Source of the DNA: Chara braunii
Lineage: Eukaryota; Streptophyta; Charophyceae; Charales; Characeae
Length of the DNA stretch: 40,602 nt
NCBI GenBank assembly: GCA_003427395.1
Contig: BFEA01000008.1
Span: forward strand, 43,286-83,887
Direction of reading: 5' to 3'
The notes beneath the pieces are model-generated. The model saw only the letters and a list, made by a program, of their open reading frames with translations. It ran no database searches and was not told the DNA's origin. This document shows positions 18,556-29,340 of this stretch, piece by piece (positions within the stretch are counted from its first letter, which is position 1; the number at the start of each line of letters is the position of its first letter). The position numbers and the translations under genes were made by a program.

Positions 18556-20560
18556 CGGTACTTACTTGGCCAACCTCTCTTTCATATGCATGTGTTCCAC
18601 TAATTCACTTCTTCCTTTTGTCAAGTTCAAGCATGTGTTGATAATCTGTTTCTTACTTAGTCAATCTTTCCTTCATGTGCATGTGTTCCATTAGTTCACT
18701 TCTTCCTTTTGTCGAGTTCAAACATGTGTTCATGTTCTGGTTCTTACTTAGTCAATCTTTCCTTCATGTGCATGTGTAACACTAGTTCAGTTCTTCCTTT
18801 TGTCAAGTTTAAGCATGTGTTGATGTTCCGGTTCTTACTTAGTCAATCTTTTCTTTATGTGCATGTGTTCCACAAGTTCACTTCTTCCTTTTGTCGAGTT
18901 CAGACATATGTTGATGTTCCGGTTCTTACGTAGTCAACCTTTCCTTCATGTGCATGAGTTCCATTAGTTCACTTCTTCCATTTGTCAAGTTCAATCATGT
19001 GTTGATGTTCCGGTTCTTACTTAGTAATTCTTTCCTTCATGTGCGTATGTAACACTAGTTCACATCTTCCTTTTGTCATGTCAAGCATGTGTTGATGTTC
19101 CGGTTCTTACTTAGTCAATCTTTCTTTCATGTGCATGCGCTCCGTAAATTCACTTCTTCCGTTTGTCAAGTTCAAGTATGTGTTGATTTTCCGGTTCTTA
19201 CTTAGTCTATCTTTCCTTCATGTGCATGTGTTCCACAAGTTCACTTCTTCTTTTTGTCGAGTTCAATCATGTGTTGATGTTTCGGTTCTTTCTTAGTCAA
19301 TCTTTCCTTCATGTGCATGTGTAACACTAGTTCACTTCTTCCTTTTGTCGAGTTCAGACCTATGTTGATGTTCCGGTTCTTACTTAGTCAACCTTTCCTT
19401 CATGTGCATGTGTTCCATTAGTTCACTTCTTCCGTTTGTCAAGTTCAATCATGTGTTGATATTCCGGTTCTTACTTAGTCAATCTTTCCTTTATGTGCAT
19501 GTATAACACTAGTTCACTTCTTCCTTTTTAAGTTCAAGCATGTGTTGATGTTCCGGTTCTTACTTGGCCAATCTTTCCTTCATGTGTATGTGCTCCGTTA
19601 GTTCACTTCTTTCGTTTGTCAAGTTCAATCATGTGTTGATGTTCCGGTTCTTACTTAGTCAACCTTTCCTTCATGTGCATGTGTTCCATTAGTTCACTTA
19701 TTCCGTTTGTCAAGTTCAATCATGTGTTCATGTTCTGTTTCTTACTTAGTCAATTTTTCCTTCATATGCATGTGTAACACTAGTTCACTTCTTCCTTTTA
19801 TCAAGTTCAAGCATGTGTTAATGTTCGGGTTCTTACTTAGTAAACCTTCCCTTCATGTGCATGTGTTCCATTTGTTCACTTCTTCCTTTTGTCGAGTTCA
19901 AACATGTGTTGATGTTCCGGTTCTTACTTAGTCAATCTTTCCTTCATGTGCATGTGTAGCACTAGTTCACTTTTTCCTTTTGTCGAGTTCAGACATATGT
20001 TGATGTTCCGGTTCTTACTTAGTCAACCTTTCCTTCATGTGCGTGTGTTCCATTAGTTCACTTCTTCCGTTTGTCAAGTTCAATCATGTGTTGATGTTCC
20101 GGTTCTTACTTAGTCAATTTTTCCTTCGTGTGCATGTGTAACACTAGTTCACTTCTTCCTTTTGTCAAGTTCAAGCATGTGTTGATGTTTCGGTTCTTAC
20201 TTAGTCAATGTTTCCTTCCTGTGCATGTGTAACACTAGTTCACTTCTTCCTTTTGTCAATATCAAGCATGTGTTGATGTTCCGGTTCTTACTTGGTCAAT
20301 CTCTCCTTCATGTGCATGTGTTCTTTTAGTTCACTTCTTCCGTTTGTCAAGTTCAAGCATGTGTTGATGATCCGGTTTTTACTTGGTCAATCTCTCCTTC
20401 ATGTGCATGTGTTACATTAGTTCATTTCTTCCGATTGTCAAGTTCAATCATGTGTTGATATTCCGGTTCTTGTTTGGTCAATCTCTTCTTCATATGCATG
20501 TGTTCCACTAATTCACTTATACACTTTTGTCAAGTTAAAGCATGAGTGGATGTTCCGGTT
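18556..20560. repeat. Satellite array 3, ~91-bp unit (about 22 copies)
   Basis: Units with GTTCCGGTTCTTACTTAGTC, AATCTTTCCTTCATGTGCAT, GTGTAACACTAGTTCACTTC, TTCCTTTTGTCAAGTTCAAG and CATGTGTTGAT. Successive starts at 18825, 18916 and 19007 give exactly 91 bp. Two alternating sub-variants are seen (GTGTAACACTAG and GTGTTCCATTAG), suggesting higher-order structure. Short open frames inside are repeat translations. Confidence 0.95.
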
Positions 20561-20652
20561 CTTACTTTAGTTGCTCTTTCTCTAAGGGATGGGTGACCGA
20601 CATTGGCCTGCTATTACGGGGTGATGACTTCATTATGACTAGGAGACTCTTG

Positions 20653-20656
<4 letters not shown>

Positions 20657-20732
<76 letters not shown>
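20657..20732. repeat. (CT)n microsatellite
   Basis: About 37 CT dinucleotides. C/T-rich sequence continues to about 20880. Poly-Ser/Leu and poly-Arg/Glu frames here are artefacts. Confidence 0.97.
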
Positions 20733-20733
<1 letters not shown>

Positions 20734-20889
20734 TCCTTCTCTCGCTCTCCCCCTATCCCTTTCCCTCCTCTCTCCCTCCCCCTCTTTCTCCCTCTCCCCT
20801 CTTCCCCCTTGCCCTTTCTCTCTCCCTCTCTCTTCCTCTCTCTCTTCCTCGCATCATCATCTGACCCTCTCTCTCCTTTCCCCTTACTT

Positions 20890-23630
20890 AGCATATGACT
20901 AACCTTTCTCCCCCCTTCACTTGGAAAACATTGCAAGGGCACGAGCGGAGAACGAAATCAGAACTCACTTGGTGGAGAAAGAGGACAACGGGGGGTTGCC
21001 GATCCCTTGTGCCACCAAGAAGGCAAGAGAGATTACGTCCAAAAAAGGAAGTGGGAGAGGCGGAATCTGGAAGAAAGCATATGTTGAAAGTGAGCTCTGT
21101 TTGACTCAACCGTTTCCCCGATTGCATGACTATGAGAAGAGGATGGGCTGATTGAACAACAAAGAGGGAACAAAGCACAGCCAAAGAGCATGGAAAGAAT
21201 AGGCATGTGGGAAGGATTATGTGTTGACCCCCAACGGGGGACATTGTATGGATGTTCTTGCTTGTGTGGGATTGTGCAGGTGAGTAATGGCTAGAAATGC
21301 CTTGATCGGGATAAGGGCAAGAGGAACTGGCACCAAGAGGGAAAGGGAAGAGGGACAAAGGGGCTAGGGGACCCTTAACATAGAGCCAATTCATGAAAAT
21401 GACTTTTGCACTTGAGACTTGGAAGTGTGATTTATGTTGTTCGTGCATGCATATGAGGACCCCGAAAAGACTAAGGGGCCTACTTCAATAAGGTGGGAAA
21501 CAAGTTGTGAGATCCGATGGATGCGTAGAGGCGAGGGGAAGGACGGCCCCGCCGCACCCGATGACGCCATCTAGCCAAAATGCCTAGGGAAATGGTGCGT
21601 GGCCTAAGGATGACGCTTAGCCTACGCACAATAGAAGAGAAAGGCTCAAAGAACCCCTGGACTGCCTGCGTATTGGAATGAGCAATTGCTTGAAAACACT
21701 ATAAAGAATAAAAAAAAATCAGCGTTGCGAAGCGACCAGCGAGACTACCACCCGGCGTGAGGGCTGAGCTACATCCCCAATGTCAAAGCTTTCTCGCGCG
21801 ATGACCCTCCCCCATCCATCTCAAAGTACTAGGTGGGGTTGACCTTGGGACGAATGGCCCGCGCCCTTAGCATGAGTGTGGGCGGGCCGAACTAACTGGG
21901 ACCCGCAGTGGGGTCGACTAAGGCTCGAAAGTCTACCGGGGTTTGGCCCTACAAAAATGGTAGAGGTGACGGACAGGGGGTTAAATTGACCCTTGCGATT
22001 TCGATGGGGGCGCCCGACGCATTGACATGTACACAACCCAAGATAAGGAAAACGGACTTGTGTTTGCTCTTTCCCTTGTGAGAAATCAGATTTGAGGGTG
22101 GCTGGGCGCATGGCATGGCCAGGCCTGGAGGTATAACATGCATGCTATGCACTTGATCAACCATTTCCTTGTGAAATGGTTCTAGCCCTCCTTCGTCCGG
22201 TGCTGGTGGTCGCCAGTCCGGGGAAGCCTTGGGCAAGTCGCAGGTCGACCCTCCCTCTTCGTATGAAAGAAGGGTTCCGGTTACCTGGCAGGCGGTTGGT
22301 GCTTGGCCTAGGCCAGGCTCCAATGAAAATCCCGCGGTGGAGTGATCCGACCGGACGGGTGCCCTTCTATCTCCTTCTTTGAGCCCAGTGAGCTAATGCA
22401 CTTTGCACTTTTTTTTTTTAAATGCTTGAAGGTACCAATATGAACACAACGGCTTATCAAGAAGGAACAATCCTACCCTATGAAAGGACAGACAAGTGAA
22501 GAAAAGGGATTGAAGGGAGTTACTAGACTCCAAGGAAAACTAGCTCACCCTTGAAGATTCTCACGAGAAGGAACCAACCACTATGTATGAAAGTAGGGGG
22601 AGTGACACTCATTGTCCTGAGAGAAAATCTATGAGTTATGGGTAGGAAGCGTTGGGTGCACCAAGGGGAGGACACTTGTACTATATGTGCACCGCTTGGG
22701 ACTTGTGTTTGCATGATAGAATTCGAGCATCCTGCCTTTCGGAAGGAAAGGATTGGTCTGCACCGGAAAACATCGTTCTCTTTGCAGGCTGCCGTTTGTT
22801 CGTATGCGGGGGTCAGGCCTCCGAGCTGTCTAACGGGAGTTTGTCACGTCGAGTGCTTATTAGCATCCTCGTCCGCACGGTGACGGGCTTCGGCTCGATT
22901 GATCTGTTGGGCGGGGTGTGAAACGTTCCTCAGGCGGGGCCTAGCCTGTGGACTGGCGGAGGGAGCACCGCTGCATGGGGGCAAAGACGAAGCTTGGGAG
23001 GCGATCAGTAGCTTCTCGTAGCATGGTCTTGGGAAAGGCTGATTCTTGTCGAACCGATGGAAGTGAATGCCCGGACGGCTGACTTTGTCCCTATATTTAG
23101 GCACTCGAGGTAACCCTCGGTGTCGGTATGGATGTGCAAAGCGGCAAGAAGGGATGGGGTATTCTGGGTAAGGAGGAAAGGGCAAAAGCCTTGCTGAGAC
23201 CTGGGTACCGCGCTCGCGACGGTTGAGCTGTGCTTGAGGTATGGGATAAAACCCTACCGATAGTACCAGCAGAGAGACCTTATTGGGATGGCCGGTGAGG
23301 AGATGATCGGCCCGTATGTGAGATTGCCTGATTTTTTTATGTACCCTCCCCCGTAAAGATTGATTGAGCTTAGATTGTTAGACAGGTATTCTTCTAAGTT
23401 TATTCCCCCTCCCTTCTAAGTCCACACGAGTGAGAGATGATCGGAAGGAAGAAGGATAGAGGTCCATTGGAATGGAACCAAGAGAAAGAATGTGGACAAG
23501 TGGGTGGCCGACCGAGGGAATTATGAGAAAAGAGGTACTTAGGAATGGGAAGGTAAATTAGGGAGACCTTAATGGGGGGTCTGAAATAATCCTCATTTAA
23601 GAAAAGGGGTTGCCCTGACCAGAAGAACCG
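20890..23630 (+). other. Long non-coding leader of element B with acceptor-like sites
   Basis: No convincing ORF or domain. Notable sites: TTGTGCAG|GTGAGT at 21274-21285, an acceptor directly abutting a donor consensus; and TTCTCTTTGCAG| ending at 22787, a good pyrimidine tract plus AG. The stretch is G-rich, with opposing short frames. A primer-binding site should lie between the 5' LTR and gag, but I could not identify one. Confidence 0.45.
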
Positions 23631-23676
23631 GTTGGTACTCCTTCATGAAAAACAAGGGCCGGGTGTTGGAAACAAG

Positions 23677-24489
23677 ATGGCGCGATGGTTGTCTCCCCCG
23701 ACTTATACCAGCGATCCAGAGATGCCAGTAGATGTAAAGGATGGGGTGTCGGTCGTCCTCCTAGAAGATGGGGCGTGGACGGACCTTGAACCAGCATATC
23801 AAACCGTGATGGTGGATGGGAAAGACGCGTTCCTATGGATAGAGACGGTATGGGTTAATGTTAGCTTGAGAAGGTTGTCATCAAGTTTAATGGATTTGGA
23901 GTTCCGAGAAACAGTGGAAGCTCGGGGGTGGGTCTACTTGTCGAAAGATAGGGAAAATGCTATGGTCATAGAATTGGCACTCGGAAATACGCCGGACGAA
24001 TTGTTTAAGAAGGCGGAAGCAGAGGTCGTGTGGGCTGCGTGTCAGCGAAGGGAGATGGAAATGGAGAGGGTAGATGTGCGGGTGGAACTTGGGGATAGAG
24101 GAAGCATGAGGCGACCCGTAAGAACCATGCGATGTGTGCTGCCTCCCTTCCTAGTGGATACGGTTTTCAGAACTCGGAGAAGGCTAGTACGGATATGCCA
24201 GTCCATGACGAACCTTGGGCTATACCAATGCGCTAGGCAGAATTTTTTTCGGTTGTCAGTAGAAATGGGGCCGTTTGAGGGGAACTGGGCGGACGAACTG
24301 GCCGAGATACTAAGTTGTCTTAGCTTAGACAATATCTATGTCTCTAGCCCTGTACATTGGGGGATAGTGTATAGAATTGTGGCAATAGGGGAGACATTTC
24401 TGGAGGTGGTGAAAGAGTTGTTCTACGACGGAGAGGACGATTTCGGTGATGAGGACGAGGATAGGGAGATAGAGGATTGGGACTTCTGA
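23677..24489 (+). CDS. Element B ORF-a: unknown family, paralogue 1 of 4 (intact)
   Basis: A 270-codon intact frame. I start it at the MARW... ATG because two paralogues also have MAR near the same point; an upstream in-frame ATG (23632) is possible. Family landmarks in order: WIETVWVN, then GWVYLSKD, ELALGNTPDELFKKAE, VELGDRGSM, VLPPFLVDTVF, VEMGPFEG, LAEIL, and WGIVYRIVAIGETFLEVVKE. The acidic tail DGEDDFGDEDED is unique to this copy. No signal peptide, membrane segment or known catalytic motif is visible. It precedes ORF-b by 63 bp. The function is unknown. It sits upstream of gag, where Ogre-type elements carry an extra ORF1, but I see no basis for calling it homologous. Confidence 0.75.
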   Translation: MARWLSPPTYTSDPEMPVDVKDGVSVVLLEDGAWTDLEPAYQTVMVDGKDAFLWIETVWVNVSLRRLSSSLMDLEFRETVEARGWVYLSKDRENAMVIELALGNTPDELFKKAEAEVVWAACQRREMEMERVDVRVELGDRGSMRRPVRTMRCVLPPFLVDTVFRTRRRLVRICQSMTNLGLYQCARQNFFRLSVEMGPFEGNWADELAEILSCLSLDNIYVSSPVHWGIVYRIVAIGETFLEVVKELFYDGEDDFGDEDEDREIEDWDF

Positions 24490-24552
24490 GAGGAGTGGGG
24501 AAACTTAACTTAGGGAGGACGGGTGGCCTGGTATTGTGCAGGAAAGGGGAAG

Positions 24553-25308
24553 ATGACTAGAGAAGAAAGGATGATGGAATACCCCTTCAAAGGCTGGGAA
24601 CCACGGCGACTCAGAGGAGGAATAGAAATGTCGATACCAACAGGGAACGGATGGAGAGGGACCACGTGCGATTGGATTGGGTTTGAGGTTGTCCGGGACT
24701 TGTCATATGTATGGATAGAGCGGATTTGGAACCCGATAAGGGAAGAGGAAGGATGGGATGATATAGCAGAAGGCAAGGTAGAGTCAGTTGGAACGATTGT
24801 CCTTTCCGAGGATGGATGACACCTGTTTTGCACCATGTTAGCAATGGGATAGGACCCGATGTGTCTTCTAGAGGATGCAGAGGCCCGAACCCCAAAGGAA
24901 GACAAGATGTTCGCCAACGAGGGATGGGACAAACTTAGTAGCAGAGTTGTGATGGGAGGATGGAAGGAACTCAAACCTCCAAGTCTACGGATAACGGTTT
25001 GGGTACCGGAATTCATAGCCGAGTGGTTTGGGGGGCTTGAGCACATTTTAGAAGTAACCGACTCCATGAGAAGGGTGCATATAGAGTGTGCCTGGTTGAC
25101 TGAGGAGTTCTATAGGCTCTCATTGAAATATGGGCCCTTCTACGGAGATAAGGCCGAGGAAGTCATCATCGTCCTAAGAATAGGCAAGTACGACCACCTA
25201 GAAGTAAGCGCGAAAGCTTGGGGCGCCATAGTTAGCCAGGAGGCGGCGACCGCGCCATCCTATGTGGACGATGTCTTTTTGCTGTTTGAGGTGCGGTGGC
25301 CTGATTAG
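24553..25308 (+). pseudogene. Element B ORF-b: paralogue 2 of 4, two in-frame stops
   Basis: A single frame throughout, interrupted by TGA (24817-24819) and TAG (24850-24852). Family landmarks: DWIGFEVVRD, YVWIERIWN, GTIVLSEDG followed by the TGA, VVMGGWKELKPP, WVPEFIAEWFGGL, LKYGPFYG, EEVIIVL, AWGAIVSQEAA and YVDDVFLLFE. ORF-c and ORF-d have Trp (GW) exactly where the TGA stands, so TGG to TGA is the likely change. An acceptor-like TTGTGCAG ends 11 bases before the ATG. It is homologous to its three neighbours and otherwise unrecognised. Confidence 0.75.
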
Positions 25309-25569
25309 AAGGGTTCAAAGTTCGAGCGTCACGGGAAGGACGCAGTATGGAGGATGCATGTGATTTATGATATAACATAAGAAAGGGGCATGTACATTAG
25401 TCAGCAAGGGACGCGAGGAGGCCAAAATAAAGGCAGACATGGAAACGGGATAGCGGCAAAAACCAGTGTATGATAAGTAGGGGGGGTTGAAGGACTAAAA
25501 CACGAAAGGCATGGAATCTCGGTGGGTGCAGCAAGCAGACTAAGAAAGCGGGAAAGGAGACATTGCGAG

Positions 25570-26361
25570 ATGGCCCGACGAATGACGTTCTGGGAGGATA
25601 GACCTCGTGGGATCCTGCCACCAAGAATATCAGAAGGCAGGGTCGAAATAAGCCTGCCGGCAAGAAGTACGGTAGGCAATCCGGTGATGGACTGGGTGGG
25701 GGTAGAGTTGGTGGAAGATACGGTGTACCTAGTAGTGGAGCTGGAATGGCGTGCGAGAGGGGAGTTCAAGGGCGTAGACTTGAATCGCCCGGGGCGTGTA
25801 CATGCGACGGGATCCTTACACCTGTCGGAAGAGGGATGGCGAACCTTTGGGATTGCTTTGGCTTCCAGGGATGATCCCGTGCGAATGTTCGAAGAGGCAT
25901 GGCAAATAACCTGGCGGGAGGGGTTTGAGTTTGCAGACCCGGGACGAGATGACGTAACGGCGGAGGTAAACGTAGCCGCGGCAGGGGTCTTTGAGCTACC
26001 AAGTGAGGTCGTACGGATGAGTCTACCGCCCTTCCTGTTAAGACAAATGGGGGGCATAGAACGAGTGGAGCAGGCGATGACTGCTGTAACGAGGCTAAAA
26101 TTCGGCGAAGCATTAATGTATCGAGAATACTACGGGGTCTTTCTAGAGATGGGGCCTTTCGGGGATGAACAGGGGCGTGAGGTGCTTTGCATTTTACGAG
26201 CAGTGGTAAATACTAGGTCGGGAATCCCCCAAATAAGTGATGAGACCATGTGGGGGGTCATCCGGCGAGAGGTAGGTCGGGGCGCGACCTACATAGATGA
26301 TCTCTACCGGCTGTACGAACACCCAGAGGAGACTACTGCTCCCGGGGGTATGGAGGGATAG
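25570..26361 (+). CDS. Element B ORF-c: paralogue 3 of 4 (intact)
   Basis: A 263-codon intact frame starting MARRMTFW; an upstream GTG-led extension is less likely. Landmarks: DWVGVELVED, VYLVVELEW, GSLHLSEEGW, FGIALASRDDPVRMFEEAW, MSLPPFLLRQMGG, FLEMGPFGD, REVLCILRA, MWGVIRREVGRGATYIDDLYRLYE. It lacks the MGGW segment of ORF-b and ORF-d. The predicted protein is soluble and slightly acidic, with mixed alpha/beta composition. It lies 261 bp after ORF-b and about 160 bp before ORF-d. No known family is recognised. Its openness contrasts with the broken pol and makes it the best member for structure prediction. Confidence 0.75.
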   Translation: MARRMTFWEDRPRGILPPRISEGRVEISLPARSTVGNPVMDWVGVELVEDTVYLVVELEWRARGEFKGVDLNRPGRVHATGSLHLSEEGWRTFGIALASRDDPVRMFEEAWQITWREGFEFADPGRDDVTAEVNVAAAGVFELPSEVVRMSLPPFLLRQMGGIERVEQAMTAVTRLKFGEALMYREYYGVFLEMGPFGDEQGREVLCILRAVVNTRSGIPQISDETMWGVIRREVGRGATYIDDLYRLYEHPEETTAPGGMEG

Positions 26362-26524
26362 TTGGCACTAGAAAAGAGGAATGAAAACACGAAGGGCAAG
26401 GGGGCAGTAGGTGGACGGTTTCTAAGGATTGGCTGTAACACTTTCTATGTGGATCATGCAGGAAATCACCAAGGTAACCATGGCAGCAAGACGTGAGCAT
26501 ATGAAACTTCAGGCCCGTGTGCGA

Positions 26525-27281
26525 ATGGCGCGCCAACCCCGGTACCCCGGACCGCCGTGGAATAACGGTGGGCGCAGGGAAGTATCCCTTTCGTCGAGTT
26601 CAACTTATCGGGGGTTCGATATAGAATGGCGGGCTATGACTTTGGGGAGGGACGCCGCTTTCATGTTGGTAGAATGTCGGTGGACAGGGATGAGACTCGA
26701 CCGAGAACCCGGGGACGATCTGTTTTCCAATCTGGAAGTTACCGGGACCATGTATCTGCCTGAGATCGGTTGGTACTCGTTGGGGGTAGAGATAGCACAA
26801 GGTCACGAGCTGGCGCCGGTTTTTCAAAGGGCTGCCCGGACGTTGACCCGGATAGGACAATCAGTCAGGGGTAGAAGGAACGTGGGCTTACTTACCCGGG
26901 TGGAAATGGGGGGATGGCGTGAATTCAGAGCACCAACCACGCCGCTGAGGTGCCGGGTCCCCCGTTTTATGATAGATCTCGTCTTCGAGAGCCTCGCAAG
27001 GGCGCGAGAGCTGGCAGACTCGGCAATAATGTGGGCAGACCACTTTCCCTCTCTAACCATCGGGATGTTCTATGATGTCGCCGTGAACCATGGGCCGTTC
27101 TGATAAAACAGGGCCCACGAGTTACTGGAGGTCATCCATATCCTGATATTTCGACCAGACAGGGCACGAACGCATAATCCAAAGGGAAATCGAGATAGGA
27201 GAGAGCTATTTGGCAGAGGTGGCTGAGCTATTCGAGGAGCTGACCGAACCGGAAGAACCACGAGGGCGCGAGCGGGACTAG
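26525..27281 (+). pseudogene. Element B ORF-d: paralogue 4 of 4, double stop and frameshift
   Basis: Starts MARQPRYPG; an in-frame ATG 45 bases upstream, closer to the acceptor-like CATGCAG (26459-26461), is also possible. Landmarks: AFMLVECRW, GTMYLPEIGW, LGVEIAQGHELAPVFQRAA, VEMGGWREFRAP, RVPRFMIDLVFESL and NHGPF. Then TGA TAA (27101-27106) interrupts. The frame resumes as HELLEVIHIL, shifts near 27170, and ends IEIGESYLAEVAELFEEL with TAG at 27279-27281. These C-terminal pieces align with the paralogues, so the stops and shift are decay. The ORF ends 467 bp before the gag ATG. Confidence 0.72.
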
Positions 27282-27748
27282 GATCTGCAGGCAGGCCAAT
27301 AGGGCAGGTCCAGTATAGTTCGCTGCGTACGGAAATCCGCCGATGGGAATAAGAAAGGGGCCTCGGACCCGGATGGCTAAAACCCATTAGGAAAACAAAG
27401 AAGGGGGTAGACTCCTAATGATTGACCACAACCTTGAAGGTCAAAAATAGGAATCACTGCTTGGAAAGACTTTCCCTAGCAGAATGCCTAACCCGGACTC
27501 CCTTGCATCGGCCCGACGGGACAAGGGCACTACAAACAGGCTTGTGATAAAGGAAGCCAAGTCACGCTCATAGCTTGGCTGAGCGGGAGGGCTAGTCGTC
27601 GCTCCTCCTTAAGGAAGGGCAATCAGGAAACGAGGATGGAAAATGAGACTATACAGATAAGCCAACAGGGCTGGGAGCCTAGGAAACCGAAAATACCTCG
27701 CATTGCGTGTGTCCTGGGAATTCTTTGGCTTATGCAGAACTAGGCAAA

Positions 27749-29340
27749 ATGGCAACGGAGGAGGAGACAGATAATCATAAGAGTGAAGGAGAACCGGGCT
27801 TAGGAGGCAGTGCCGCACAAAGCGAAGGGGAGCAGAAGGACAGAGAATCGATAAATCCGGATGGTACCAAAGGGAACCGGAAGGAGATCTCCACAGGGGA
27901 AAGCTCGGGGAAAGCTGGGGGAAGCAGGCAGGGGACTCAGGGGACCAAGGAAGGCAGGAATAAGGATAGGACAAGCCCCGGGAACTCGGAAGGAGCCGTG
28001 TCTAAGAAAGTAAGAGTCACGGATACAAGGCGCAGACTAGCCGAGATAGACAAAAGGACCGCGAAATACAAGGCGAGATTGATTGAGGAAATGGTGACTG
28101 GGAACGAAGAAGGCTCTCTGCAGGAGGAACCCCGGGATGAACGGAAAACCGGCCGAGGAGGGACTGGACAAGGGGATAAAGGTAGTGACCGTGGGGGAAC
28201 GCCGAGCAAAAGAAGGAAAGAAGGGGAGAACTCTTCGAGGATGGACGTGGAAAAGGCTACGACCCCGCCAGCCATAGATAGTAGGGCTAGCCGCCTGCCG
28301 ACCACGCCAACAGTGACGCGAGGGTGCGAAGGACTCTGGAGCCTTAGGGAAAGAGTGTTGGGATGGTTTGACCCAGAAGGAAATACGAAAACCAGGAAGG
28401 GATAGAAGGCCGACAAGGAAGGTCCGGATAACAGTATGACAGGCGAGGCCAGCAGCTCCGAGGGCGGCCTTAAGAAGATAGTGTCGTTCCTCGTGCGAGC
28501 ATTAAACAAAAATCAAGGCTACCTAGCGGATGCTAAGAAAAAGTTGACGTTTGATAGGGCGAACATCACGCAATTCCTGATAGATTACGAAAATCTGCCT
28601 ACGCTGTAGAAATTGACCGAAGAGGAGAAGATTGACCACCTGAGACAGCTTGTGTCTTTGAGCCTAGGACAAGACATAATGGCCATCGTAGCTGCAAGCC
28701 GGTCTTGGAAAGAAACCCGGGATGTGATGATGAGAAAGTATCTGGCAGCCGAAAAGATGGCAACGGAGGCCGATTTAGCAGCAGTCCAGAGAAAGAACTT
28801 CGCAACGTACAATGACTTCCTACGGGAGTTTACCTTGGTAGCACTAAGAATCCCCGGGGTTACGGATCGAATAATCAGTAAGTATTTCCTCAGACAGTTC
28901 TCTGAGTTCGACAAGGACAAGATCCTGTCGGCTTACCAACAGACGAGCAAATTTGTAAACACCAGGGACGTTGATTTCAGTACGGTAACGGATCTGGCTG
29001 AAAAGACGGTAGTGATCGAGACATTGACCTTGCTTAAGGAAGGGGGGATTATAGACTTAACCAGTAGGACGGACGACAAGGTGAAAAAGGGGATTGAAAG
29101 CCTACACGAACGGTTGCACGGAGTCGACAACAAGACTGAAAGGATGGAGAGCGCGCTACTAGTTATGCAGGCGCAAGTATCCCGTCCCCCCCTCCTGCCC
29201 CAAGAAGCAGTAGTTCCGCCAGGGGTGGCCAATCGTGGATTCGGACGGAGAGATCCCGCTAACGAGCAATGCAAGTACTGTACTGCGATAGGATATTATG
29301 TGCGCGCGTGCCCAAAACTCAACCATGATATTCTAAAAAG
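27749..29340 (+). pseudogene. Element B gag (capsid/nucleocapsid), interrupted by two in-frame TAG
   Basis: Gag builds the virus-like particle. The frame runs from MATEEETD to beyond 29340 and is continuous with pol. The N-terminal ~210 residues are low-complexity Gly/Lys/Glu/Ser with a short charged helix (RRRLAEIDKRTAKYKARL). A capsid-like part includes LTFDRANITQFLIDYENL, EEEKIDHLRQLVSLSL and YNDFLREFTLVALRIPG. TAG stops stand at 28403-28405 and 28607-28609, both in frame. The zinc knuckle at 29270-29311 reads C-x2-C-x4-Y-x4-C: Tyr replaces the usual His (GYYVRACP), so zinc binding is probably lost. An acceptor-like TTATGCAG ends 11 bases before the ATG. Confidence 0.75.

Noticed and set aside
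18709-19931. Two very similar 74-codon frames 998 bp apart
   Set aside because: Both are translations of the 91-bp satellite; similarity follows from the repeat.
16215-20560. Regular repeats as a CRISPR array
   Set aside because: Units are contiguous satellites without unique spacers, in eukaryotic DNA.
20542-20942. 118- and 126-codon frames on both strands
   Set aside because: Products of the CT microsatellite and C/T-rich flank.
21200-23300. Primer-binding site for element B
   Set aside because: Several TGG-started stretches were considered, but none matched a tRNA 3' end convincingly and the LTR end is unknown.
27937-28509. 190-codon antisense frame
   Set aside because: Opposite gag; composition mirrors the sense low-complexity region.
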